Source: Pyropia yezoensis (Eukaryota; Rhodophyta; Bangiophyceae; Bangiales; Bangiaceae). From it: 64,000 nt of DNA. The translations under genes and the position numbers were made by a program. Numbering within the stretch: position 1 is the stretch's first letter; every line of letters starts with the position of its first letter. The stretch covers positions 934,038-998,037 of the forward strand of contig CM020618.1 in the NCBI GenBank assembly GCA_009829735.1, in the 5' to 3' direction. Positions 32,617 to 42,566 of the stretch are shown here, piece after piece. The notes under the pieces were generated by a model. The model ran no database searches. It was not told the origin of the DNA and was given only the letters and a program-made list of their open reading frames with translations.

Positions 32617-33116
32617 NNNNNNNNNNNNNNNNNNNNNNNNNNNNNNNNNNNNNNNNNNNNNNNNNNNNNNNNNNNNNNNNNNNNNNNNNNNNNNNNNNNN
32701 NNNNNNNNNNNNNNNNNNNNNNNNNNNNNNNNNNNNNNNNNNNNNNNNNNNNNNNNNNNNNNNNNNNNNNNNNNNNNNNNNNNNNNNNNNNNNNNNNNNN
32801 NNNNNNNNNNNNNNNNNNNNNNNNNNNNNNNNNNNNNNNNNNNNNNNNNNNNNNNNNNNNNNNNNNNNNNNNNNNNNNNNNNNNNNNNNNNNNNNNNNNN
32901 NNNNNNNNNNNNNNNNNNNNNNNNNNNNNNNNNNNNNNNNNNNNNNNNNNNNNNNNNNNNNNNNNNNNNNNNNNNNNNNNNNNNNNNNNNNNNNNNNNNN
33001 NNNNNNNNNNNNNNNNNNNNNNNNNNNNNNNNNNNNNNNNNNNNNNNNNNNNNNNNNNNNNNNNNNNNNNNNNNNNNNNNNNNNNNNNNNNNNNNNNNNN
33101 NNNNNNNNNNNNNNNN
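32617..33116. other. Assembly gap, 500 N
   Basis: A placeholder gap. The sequence to its right starts inside a copy of the family A antisense ORF. Confidence 0.99.
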
Positions 33117-34213
33117 CATACGGGTACTCCCCGATGCCCAACCCCTCTCGTAGGACCACACGGCCGTCGTGAAGTTCACGAGCGAACCACACGAACTGGC
33201 GAAGTGCGCCATCGTCCTTGGGCCCACGAGTGGGGCGGCGCAACTTGTGCTCAATGCTCTCCCACTCGATGAACTTATGGGAGCCGGAGCATCTCCTCAA
33301 GTAGAGTGAGTTGTCCTGATGAGCACCCCTCGGCAACTAGCTGAGGGGTGAGCTGTTCGAAACCTTGGAGGAGCCGGAGGGGGAGATGCCAGAGGATCCC
33401 CCGCCGCTGAACACAGGACACTCAGGTCGACACGACCTCGAGGAGCCACTGGGTGGCCACCATGGCCCACACCAGGTGATCAGGGGCAGCCGTCAACATG
33501 ACGGAGCCGAAGTGGTCAAGCAACCGTGGCAACAACGCCGGGAACCCGTTGGGGACCTCAACTTGAGGCCACCACTCGGGCTTCTTCGGATAGTACTGCT
33601 CCTTACTGGCAGCAGACTGTTGAGGAAACTAAAATTGAGCCGAGGTCACCAAGTAGGGACCTCGCCGGAAGTCTCTCTCCATCCGCACATCAAAGTGATG
33701 AGTGTGCGGATCGGCCTCGTGGAGGTGCGGTGGGCAAGTTGCCACAGCGTCCCACGTGAAGGTCGGCAAGTCGCCGGGACCCGGGATAGTTCCCCCGCGG
33801 TCCACCATGGCCTTGGCACGCTGAACGTCCTCAACCTCCTCATCGTCCAGGAAGGCAAAACTGGTCCGTCCTGAAGCCAGCAGGGAACCCGACCCTACAG
33901 GGATACTTCTCCCGTAGGCGGTCCCATACCCGGCCCATCGCTGCGCCAAGTCGGCCACAGCGAAGAACAGTCAGCCCCTCCCTAGAGAGGCCAAGCGGGG
34001 CAAAACCACCGCCCCAAGGCCTCACGCGGGACAACTTGTCCCGCCTCCGGGGGAGACCCGGCCGTCAACCCAAAGCCGGGCGACGCGGGAGTCCCGTCCC
34101 CCGGAGCGATCGCGGAGCCCCCGCCGGAAGTCCCGGCGGGTGCTGCACCGTAGGAGGTGTCCTCCATGCGCTCGTCAAGAGAGTCCGTCTTCACTCCCGG
34201 AGTCGCCATGGCT
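33117..34213 (-). pseudogene. Decayed copy of the family A antisense ORF
   Basis: Reverse-complement match to 21290-22386 (from the ATG to about residue 365), still highly similar. The frame is broken: a stop near 33980, a shift near 33870, a stop near 33633 and further shifts near 33400-33420. Similarity stops abruptly at the start codon (shared bases CCATGGCT), so none of the element 1 leader, PPT or LTR follows on the right, where a Harbinger transposase fragment begins. The left side is lost in the gap. The piece also keeps the CAASTTG words of family A. Confidence 0.88.
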
Positions 34214-34256
34214 GCCAACTAAGACAATGAAGCAGCGTACTTTTTACCGCTTGTAG

Positions 34257-34945
34257 AAAACGGTGCGCAAGAAAGTGGAGCGCCTGTACGGCGTCATCAC
34301 GGCACGCTTTCACGTCGCGCTACATCCCGCGCGGTATGGGATTGTCCAGCAGCTGACCGCCACCGCCAAAGCCATGGCTAACCTGCACAACATGGTTGGA
34401 GGGCGCGCCGCGCTCGGTTCACTGGTCGTCGGCGTTCCACGGCTGCAGCTCTGGCAAGAGCGGTCGATCCGGACGGTCATGTTTTGGCCGCGCCGGCTGC
34501 CGACGCAGCCGTTGACGAGGCTGCGGCGGACGCCGTCAGCCCTGAGAGATCTGTTGCTGAGTGGGCAGGCGCAGCTGGTGGCGATGCTGCGCCGGTGGTG
34601 GCGGATGCAGGGAATGACGAGCGGCAGCCTACAGACAGCACTGAGGGAGGCCCTGAGCCGGCCGTCGCAGCCGATGGGCAGGATGGGTCGGCCACGCCAC
34701 CGGTTGAGTCAGACGACGCAGCCAATGGGCAGGCTGCGCCGGCTGGGCAACTGATGGCCGCTCCGGGCCACCGGCTCCCGCGAATCGACCCAGCTGAAGT
34801 TGCCGCAGAGGGTACATTCTGCCACGGTCTGCTGGCGTGGGCGCGCGCGACTGACACTGGAGAGCATCTTGAACTGCGTCTCGACTTGTATGAGCATAAG
34901 TGGGCTCATAGGGGCCCTCTTCTTGAGCTCTACTTGCAAGGGTAG
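34257..34945 (+). pseudogene. PIF/Harbinger transposase, C-terminal fragment
   Basis: The first part reads KKVERLYGVITARFHV, then a Leu/Ala-rich stretch ending in LHNMV. This is the third catalytic motif of Harbinger (DDE_Tnp_4 / plant transposon protein) nucleases, with the catalytic Glu in VERLYG. In another frame, from about 34442 to the stop at 34945, an Ala/acidic linker leads to HLELRLDLYEHKW, matching the usual end of this family. The frame change near 34430-34442 shows at least one indel. The first two catalytic Asp motifs are absent. Immediately upstream tactttttaccgcttgtag looks like a 3' splice site, so part of the gene may have been a separate exon. Confidence 0.7.
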
Positions 34946-35317
34946 CTTCAGCAAAAAGAAATGTGCTTTTTTGGCCTCAGGCTTTTTTTTTTTCCTCGAT
35001 ACGCTTTCGTTTTTTTTCTTACGGCCGTCATGGGCGGTGCACCGCACTGTGCCTGCCTGCATAAAGGGGGGAGGGTGAAGCACGCCGCGTCTCCGAAAGC
35101 TTTTTGGGGGATGAAGAGGAACGCTGCAGCGCCGGCATCCTGGCGAGGGGGGGAAGGAGCGTGCACAGCAGCCTGCGGAGCAAAGTTACAAAAAAGCCAC
35201 AGGGCCGGCAGCCAGCATGGCTGAGGCGGGAAACTCACACTGGTGATTGCGCGGGGAGAGGAGGGAGAAGCACGGCCGCGTGGCTACCGCTGAGCGGACG
35301 ACGGCCTGGCGGGCGCT
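34946..35317. other. Spacer between the Harbinger fragment and element 2
   Basis: No gene seen. Two T-rich runs near 34983-35018 stand out in otherwise GC-rich DNA. Confidence 0.5.
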
Positions 35318-35677
35318 TGTAGCAATATGAATAACCGTGTTGTGACCCTAATTTAGGGGGCTACTTCTATTCCTCAACTTTGAAGTCGGATGTTCGTATC
35401 GGGTCACGGTATCTGCGAGATGGAATGACCAGAGGACTTGCATCTTGGGGTGGAGGGTTGTTAGTGGGATCTCCGCGGGTTTGTTCGTGTGGGGCCGGCG
35501 GCGAATGCACCGCCGGCTATTGTAGAACGACAAACCCCTCCCATTTGGGCTCCAATCTTGGTCCCGTGGCTTAGGTTCCAAGAACAGCAACCTTGGCCTC
35601 CCGGTGACGTTGGTGTCGATCCCCCTTGGTGAGTGTTCCCTGAGAGTGGACGTGCTACGGTATCCTATTGTGCTACA
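35318..35677 (+). repeat. 5' LTR of element 2 (360 bp)
   Basis: Termini TGTAGCA and TGCTACA. It aligns along its length with 59804-60166 and with the reverse complement of 41631-41981. The TATA-like word of the element 4 LTR is mutated here. A perfect 8-bp hairpin GCCGGCGG/CCGCCGGC lies at 35494-35517. Confidence 0.93.
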
Positions 35678-35678
35678 T

Positions 35679-35697
35679 TGGTGGAGCAGCAGGGGAC
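35679..35697 (+). other. Primer-binding site of element 2
   Basis: TGGTGGAGCAGCAGGGGAC, one base after the LTR, identical to the PBS of elements 1 and 4. Confidence 0.85.
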
Positions 35698-35902
35698 GGG
35701 CTTCCGTCTCCCTTGTGGTGACGCCCTCTTCGGCCCTGGAAGATGGATAGGGAGCCGTTCCTTTTCTTGTTTTCGTGGTGCTGCGATCTGGTTGATTGTG
35801 TTAAGTGGATACGATTGACGGCGACCTTCTGTTACTCACCATTACCTACCCCCTCGCTCTCTTGTTCGTGGTGATTGTTACGTCGGTTGACTGATTGTGA
35901 CT

Positions 35903-37992
35903 ATGCCTATCCAAGAGACGGGAAACGTTCAAGATGACGGATCGGCGTCGACGCCGACCAAGGTGGTGAACACGGGGACCGGGATCGAGTACCCGATCGA
36001 CAACATTGAGACGCCGATGCTCTTCGGTGCCAGATCGACGTTTTGGACGGCGCGGACGGCAGAAGGCGGTGGCCCGCCTCAACCCTCGTCGGCCGACCGC
36101 ACTCTGCCGCCACCTTCACAGCTGATTTCAACACGCCACACGACGGTACCCCGTCGTGTTCCTCCCACACCGGTACGGTTCGAGCCGGCCGAACTACTTT
36201 CGGAGTCTACCGGGGTCGACCCCGGCGCAGATCCTCCCGGACAACCCGCGGACACGGCGGGTTATGAATCCGACTCGTCAGCCGAGTTGGAACGGAGTCA
36301 CACGGAGCGCTACGCTCGGAGTACCCGGAGCGGACTCCGCGGTCACGTCACGGCGGAAACTTACGCCGGAGCAGAGTCGGCTTTTAGGGGGGGCGGTACC
36401 CTGTCCCAGTATCCCCACGACGGGGAAGGCCAGGCAGCTCGGGAGCCCGAGGCGCCGACACCGGAGATACCAGCGTCACTGTTGCAAGCTATGACCGCGC
36501 AGGTTACTGCGAGCTTGCTGAAGCGGATGGAGTCCGATGAGATTACTCACCAACTAGCCACGCAACTGTATACCCAGGACGCTGACATGGAGATTGCCAA
36601 CGATGTCTTCTGTTCGGTACTGACTCCGGAACGTCATCGTTTGGAGGACCGTTCTACTGCCGTATCGGAATCGATGCGTAATACCTCGCATCGGGCGATC
36701 CGCTCTATGCAGTCCCTTATGAAGGGAGTCCCTATCTTCGGGGGCGTTAACGGACGCCAGTTGGCATTCATTGTCTTCTTGACCAGCTGCAAGGCAGCCG
36801 CGGAGAAGGCACTCGTTAACGAGGGTACAGCGCTGCAGATCCTCCCGTTCGTTGTTCATGAACGGGTACGAGTCATCATCCGCCTGGCCTCCCCGATGCC
36901 AGGGATTAGAGTCGCAACCACCCCCATGGATTACCGTGCGATTCTCAAGGAGCTGCTGAGCAGCTACCTCCGTAAGGGCAAGTGCGAAGACCACTACCGG
37001 GCCCTGCGCACCGCCACCGCCCAGAGATGGGAAGATGAAGAGATGATCGGACGCCGAATTCAAGAGCTCGACTACGAGCCGGGAAAACTCCTCAGGGAAG
37101 ACGAGATTCGGGCCATCCTGTTCGCAGGAGTACCCGAAAACGTGCGGATAGCCGCACGGGAGGCAAATACGGCTCGGACAAACTTCAGTCGGCTGATGCA
37201 CATGTGCAAGTGACTGGAGGACGCGAACCGGGTGCTCCACCCGGAGTGTGCCATGGCCTCTAAGCCCAAGGGTGAAGGGAGCAAGCTGAGTCTTACCCCG
37301 GCACCGAGGCAAGAAAAGGTGGAAAGCAAGGCCGCACCAGGACTGGTAGCCACGGGGTATAACCCCCGGGCGATAAAGTACCCCTTGTTGATCAGCAGGG
37401 TCACCTGCTGCTACCAGCTACGCCCGTCATTGACGACGAAGGGACGCTGACATGCATCGCCACGGCGGGGACCCAGTTCCAAGTCAACGAGGGAGGAGGT
37501 CGGCGCGTCCCGTACGTACGGACGACACGGTACGAACGATGACGGGGAACCCCCATCAACCCATGCCAACTTGGGTGGTATGTACGGAGGCACCTCCGCA
37601 GATTGCGGGGAGACCCAACTGATTGAGAGAGTCGATGTTCCGAGTGACTCAAGGACCTAAGGCATATCAAGGGACAGGCTTTCGGGCGACCAACGCCAGT
37701 ACACGGGGCTATGGAACCACTCCACGCGACCGGCCGGCGCGGCCGGTTCATCCGGGTGCATGCTATGCGGGGATCCCCAGCACTGGGTTTCTTCGTGCCA
37801 ACTCATCCCAGAGGAGTCTTGACAGGCGGAAGCGCAACGCAAGGCATCCACGGGGGGGTGGCCCGCCAAAGCCACGGGGCCTACGCCAGTCTGGCAGCAG
37901 CCCCAGGGTGGAGCATTGGCTGTGGAGGAGGCCCCTCCTCACTGGGATACCCCGGAAGACGCCACAAAGCCAAGCTCGGGAAACGAGTAAGA
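35903..37992 (+). pseudogene. Element 2 gag relic
   Basis: Aligned with the gag of element 4 (60392-62575). The first frame is open from the ATG at 35903 to a stop at 37213, but lacks about 105 bp near 36120 that codes a Leu/Arg/Asp-rich helix in element 4. After 37213 the match continues in other frames to the shared end GGGAAACGAGTAA at 37978-37990. The zinc-knuckle region near 37760-37800 is out of frame. Confidence 0.85.
37978..37984 (+). promoter_or_regulatory. GGGAAAC heptamer of element 2
   Basis: Same position as in element 4, directly before the gag stop TAA. The pol ATG that follows in element 4 is mutated here. Confidence 0.5.
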
Positions 37993-40900
37993 GGAAGGAC
38001 TACAAGGAGCTGCTGGGTTAAGTCACGCACACCACCTCGTCCGGCCGGGGGGAGAATTCCCCGGAGAGCGCGGTTCAGTCGGCATCGCATCAACCCCCCG
38101 GTACACCTTCCTACCCCGAAGTTACGGAGACAGGGGAACGATGAACAAATCTCCCGTAAGGGAGGCAAGGACGGGATACCCCGACCGACGGAGACACCCA
38201 AGGCCCCGACCTAAGATGCTCGACGTACTCCGGATATTGGAGTGGGCTATGTCCTGTTCACCTTGGAAAACTTCAAGGTATCGGCCACACTGGGTGTTGA
38301 CCCTCAGTCGACGCGATCATACTACGCCGTATTGGACTAGGGGGCTGGACCTAGCCTCATCCCGAAGGATACCCTCCAGGACAAGTGGCTCCCACGATTC
38401 AGAGTGACTTCCGGACCCACGATCAAGGACGCGAATGGTCGTCTCATTCGTACGACCGCAGCGATGTCACTGCGGGTTACCATGGGGGAACTCACTACTG
38501 AAGTTGACTTCCTGGTGTGCGAGACCTTGTCGGTACCCTGCATACTAGGATGTGCCTTCATTAACGTTCACGTAGATGCAGTCCGGCCAGGCTGGATGTC
38601 CGTCGAGCTGCAGGAGGCCGTCGGCACGAAAAGAGGACAGACAGCAGTAGTCAGAGACCTGACACTGCGAGGAAGCCGCATTAACGTGGCCGAGATATAT
38701 ACGGACATAGAACCGAAGGCCCTTCGGTTAGCAAAGCGAACCCGCTTTGAGCCCTTGTCCGAGACGGTGCTCCCGGTTAACTCTGACCTTGCAGGCATCT
38801 GCGAAGTCCAATCCAACCTGCGCACCTATAGACGCCATGGATTGACCATGGCCAACGGGGTCACAGACCACCCGGCAGGGGGGGCGTCACCACTCGTGAT
38901 GGCGAACTATCGCCGTAAGGCAGTCACCCTCCCGAAAGGGACTATCCTCGGAACCGCTGAGCTCTACGAAGGAGACATCCTCACCCTTGACGAGCAAGGT
39001 CAAGTGGAACCACTTGAAGTATTGGCGGTCGCCAAGACCACCGAGCTGGAGGAAACCGGCGCCGGGAAGCCTAGTCGACCACAACTACCGGCGGATACTC
39101 CGCCGAAGGACCAAGAAGCTTTGTAGGCCCTGACGGAGGCTGACCTCGACCACCTCTCCTCTTCAGCAGCCGAAGGTGTACGACGGATGGTAAGAAAGCA
39201 TGACGTCATGAGGACGGGCGGGGCCCTGGGTACCATTGGGGAAACCCAACATCGTATAGACCTGGTACCAGGCGCACGACCCGCCCGGTCGCAACTAGAT
39301 TGAGCGGGACCTATGCAACAAGAGATCTTTCACGAAAAGATGAATAAAATGAGTGAAGCTAAGGTGATCCGACCATCTATGTCGTAGGAGGGTGCCCCAG
39401 TCGTCATCGTGCTAAAGAAGGATCAAACCTCTCGGTTCTGCATCGATTATCGACGCCTCGACTTGGTCCCCAGGAAAGACTCGTACCATTTACCAAGGAT
39501 GGATGAGTGTATCGACTCACTGGAGGAAGCCACTGTGTATACCACTATCGACTGCAATGCTGGGTACTGGTAGATCCCGGTGGCAGAAGAGGATATCCCC
39601 AAGACAGCGCTCGTATGTCACAGTGGAGTGTACGAGTTCCTAAGGATGCCCTTCGGATTGTTCAACGCCCCTGCCACATTCCAGGAGGCCATCGACATTA
39701 TACAGTCGGGAGTGAAGTGGCGTAACTGCCTAGTGTACCTGGACGATGTCATAGTCTTCTCGCGCAGCATGGATGACCATGTGCAACATGTCGACGAGGT
39801 ACTCACCCTCTTGTGGAAAGCCGGGGTAACCCTGCGTCTCAAGAAGTGCGCCTTATTCTAACAGACCTTCGAGTACCTGGGTCACCAAATCACACCAGGT
39901 AAAGTGGAAGTACGCGAAAGCAATACCCGGGCACTCCGGGATGCGCGATACCCGACCACCTAGACACAGCTGAAAAGTTTTCTGGGGATGTGCAACGTAT
40001 ACCGACGGTTCGTCAAGAACTTCGCTCGTGTAGCCAAACCGTTAACGGTTCTGACGAGCAGTACCTTTCCAAAGGTACTCCAACCCCCCTCGGCGAGCGA
40101 AGGGGAAGCATTCGAGTCGCTCAAGAAAGCCCTACTGGCCCCACTCGTGCTTGCGTTACCGCATAGGCGCGGGACCCTTGTCATCGATGTCGATGCATGC
40201 GACACCCAAGTGGCGTGTACCCTACTAAAGGGAGATACACTCATCGGTACCGATAATGCTATCCCGGATCTATATCCGGTGGGATACTTCAGCCGGACAC
40301 TCAACCCGGCTGAGCGGAACTATAGTGCCACCGGGCGCGAGTGCCTCGCAGTGATATGGGCAGTACAACTGCTCCGGCCATACCTGGAAGGCTCCAGGCT
40401 CATCGTGATGTCGGGCAACGAACCATAAAGGTGGCTCCTCAACCTTGGTGACAAGGATTCCGACAGCTATGGACGGCTAGCCCGTTTGAGGCTTAAGATG
40501 GCCGAGCACGACTACCGGACCATATAGAAGGCTGGCGCTACCCGCCACCTGGGAGACGCGTTGTCGCGACTCGATACACAGAGCAAAGATACCCGACAAA
40601 TGGACGAGGACTTCCCGGTGAGACCGGTTTGCATGGTGGGCAACGCCACCCAAGGTATGGTCGACCATACCATGGCACACCGCGTTTGCCCACTGATTCT
40701 CGCGGGCTTCCGCGAGGCACAGGCCAACGACGATGACTGTAGACGCCATCGCGCGGCACTCCTGGCCGGTTCGGCCGACATCTTCTTCGAGAATGAAGAC
40801 GGACTCATATACCGGCGGGCACCTGCCGACGGACGACATCATGTCGTGGTTCCCGTGTCCTTAAGGCAAGCCTTCATGGAGCGAGAACACGAGAACTCCA

Positions 40901-41630
40901 CAGCTGGACAAACCAACGGGCAGTTAGAGCGGTTCAACCGCACCATCGTCAACATGCTCCAGTGCTACGTGGCTGAGCACACGAACACGTGAGACAGGCT
41001 CCTGTCCGTACTCACCCTGGCGTATAACGGCAGGCCACACCGGAGCACGAACATTGCCCCACTGGAGTGGGTCATGCCGCTGGGCGTCGGTGACCTGACG
41101 CTGCAACGGGGCCGGTGCACTCGGTATGACACACCGAAGGGCCGTCCGGCCGAGCGCATCCACCTAGCTTGGTTGGACAAGCTATTCGTGGATGATACCT
41201 AAGATCAATGGTACCCTTGACCGTACTCAACTTCGGTACAAGAAGAAATTCGACGCCCGACTTCGGGTACGCAACGCAACCTTGGTAACAGGCGACTGGG
41301 TCTATGTCAGACACCAGAAGTTCCGAGGTAACAAGCTCATGCAACCGGTCAAGGGACCGTGCCAGATACTACACAAAGATGATCACTCTGTTATCCTGCA
41401 CTCCGATAGGGAGATACAACGCATCAGCATGAACGATGTCACACCGGCGCTGCAGCCGGAACAGCCTCAGCCGGTACCGGCTGGGTTGCTACATGAAGCG
41501 CTTACCACCCACCGGTCGGAGGACGCGGTGGGGCCGGATGGAATCCCATACCAGGTCGAGAGCATCGTCGGACATACCGACCCGGGCCTACCAGAACCCT
41601 GGTACGTCAAAGAAAGGTGGGTCGGTTACG
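37985..41630 (+). pseudogene. Element 2 pol relic, ending in a truncated chromodomain
   Basis: Blocks of all pol domains are readable: the protease region (38220-39120), reverse transcriptase with PFGL-NAPATFQ and YLDD (near 39640-39760), RNase H (40150-40560) and the integrase tail (40915-41450). Damage includes TAG in the protease active-site region (38338), TAG at 39124 and 39571, TAA at 40426 and TGA near 40989. A deletion near 40906 joins the first His pair of the zinc site to the GQ-ERFN motif and removes two of the three integrase acidic residues. After LLHEALTT comes a chromodomain start (YQVESIVGH, then WYVKERWVGY), cut by the LTR of element 3 at 41631. This end shows the ancestral family B pol had a chromodomain. 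Confidence 0.9.
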
Positions 41631-41981
41631 TGTAGCACAATAGGAATCCGTCGCACGTCCACTCTCAGGGAACACTCACCAAGGGGGATCGGCACCAACG
41701 TCACCGGGAGGCCAAGGTTGCTGTCCTTGTAGCGCAAGCCACGGGACCAAGATGGGAGGGGTTTGTTGTTCTACCTTGGCCGGCGGTGGATTCGCCACCG
41801 GCCCCCTCGTTATAAACCCTCGGAGACACTACTAACTACCCTCCACCCCAAGATGCAAGTTCCTCTGGTCATACGTAACTTATAGATACCGTGACCAGCT
41901 CGGACTCTCAAATTGGAAGTTAAGGATTAGAAGTAGCCCCCCTAATATTAGGGTCACAATACGGACAACCATATTGCTACA
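41631..41981 (-). repeat. 3' LTR of element 3 (351 bp)
   Basis: Reverse complement of the element 4 LTR with few substitutions and one 12-bp deletion. The termini TGTAGCA/TGCTACA are kept, and a TATA-like word lies at 41810-41816 on the minus strand. Confidence 0.93.
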
Positions 41982-41993
41982 TATCCCCCCCTT
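41982..41993 (-). other. Polypurine tract of element 3
   Basis: The minus strand reads aagggggggata directly before the LTR start TGTAGCA. This identifies 41631-41981 as a 3' LTR and fixes the orientation of element 3. Confidence 0.8.
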
Positions 41994-42566
41994 AGATTCG
42001 GCCCGTCCTCGGGTCGAGTTGCATTCGGGTTACCGAATGTAAGTGGGTCGCGTGACTGTTTACCCGTCGGGTGGGGCTTTGCGCCCCGTCGCGACAGACA
42101 CCCCTTTTCGAGGTCGTCCGAGGGGGGTGCCCCCCTTTGTGTGTCACACACACGATCCGTTTTCCGGACCGTTAAATTCCCGATGCGGGTTGCTGTTCAC
42201 GCCCCCCCTTTCCGAGGGGTGGTGCAAGCGGATCCGCCACCAGGTGCCTGGTGGTAGGGGGGCCCCTCTCGTGTGGACGATTGAGTGGGGGGCGGGGGCT
42301 GCCCGCGTTGCGTGGGGGCGGTTGGGGGTGACCCCCCTTACTTACCCCGTGTGTGGGTGTGGCCCCGTCCCGCCCAGGTGCCTTGGTGGAGCGCGGTCGT
42401 AGCCCCGTGGGGCGCGGGTCGACCCGCGTGCCTGCGGCGCTTCTCGTGGCCGTTTGTGGTCATAAGCGCGGGTGTCCGCGCTTCCCTGGCTCGTCCCGGT
42501 TATCCCACTGTACCGGGTTGTAGCCGTCGACGGCTTGTGGGCGCGGGGGACTCCGCACCCGTTATC
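41994..42566 (+). promoter_or_regulatory. Leader of the antisense ORF in element 3
   Basis: About 570 bp between the PPT and the ATG of the antisense ORF, with no other gene. It holds the perfect palindromes CGCGGGTCGACCCGCG (42414-42429) and AGCCGTCGACGGCT (42522-42535), close upstream of the ORF. They are candidate binding sites, but this is inference. Confidence 0.3.

Larger units (their letters stand above)
35318..41630 (+). mobile_element. Element 2: decayed Ty3/gypsy element, family B, split by element 3
   Basis: Contents are a 5' LTR, PBS, a gag relic and a pol relic whose chromodomain is interrupted at 41630/41631 by the inverted element 3. Many in-frame stops, frameshifts and two large deletions (about 105 bp in gag near 36120, about 0.5 kb in integrase near 40906) show that it is old. 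Its 3' end and 3' LTR should lie beyond element 3, in or after the gap at 47761. Confidence 0.9.

Noticed and set aside
41631..41981. 3' LTR of element 2
   Set aside because: Its orientation is inverted relative to element 2, and the purine tract lies on its right side, so it belongs to the minus-strand element 3.
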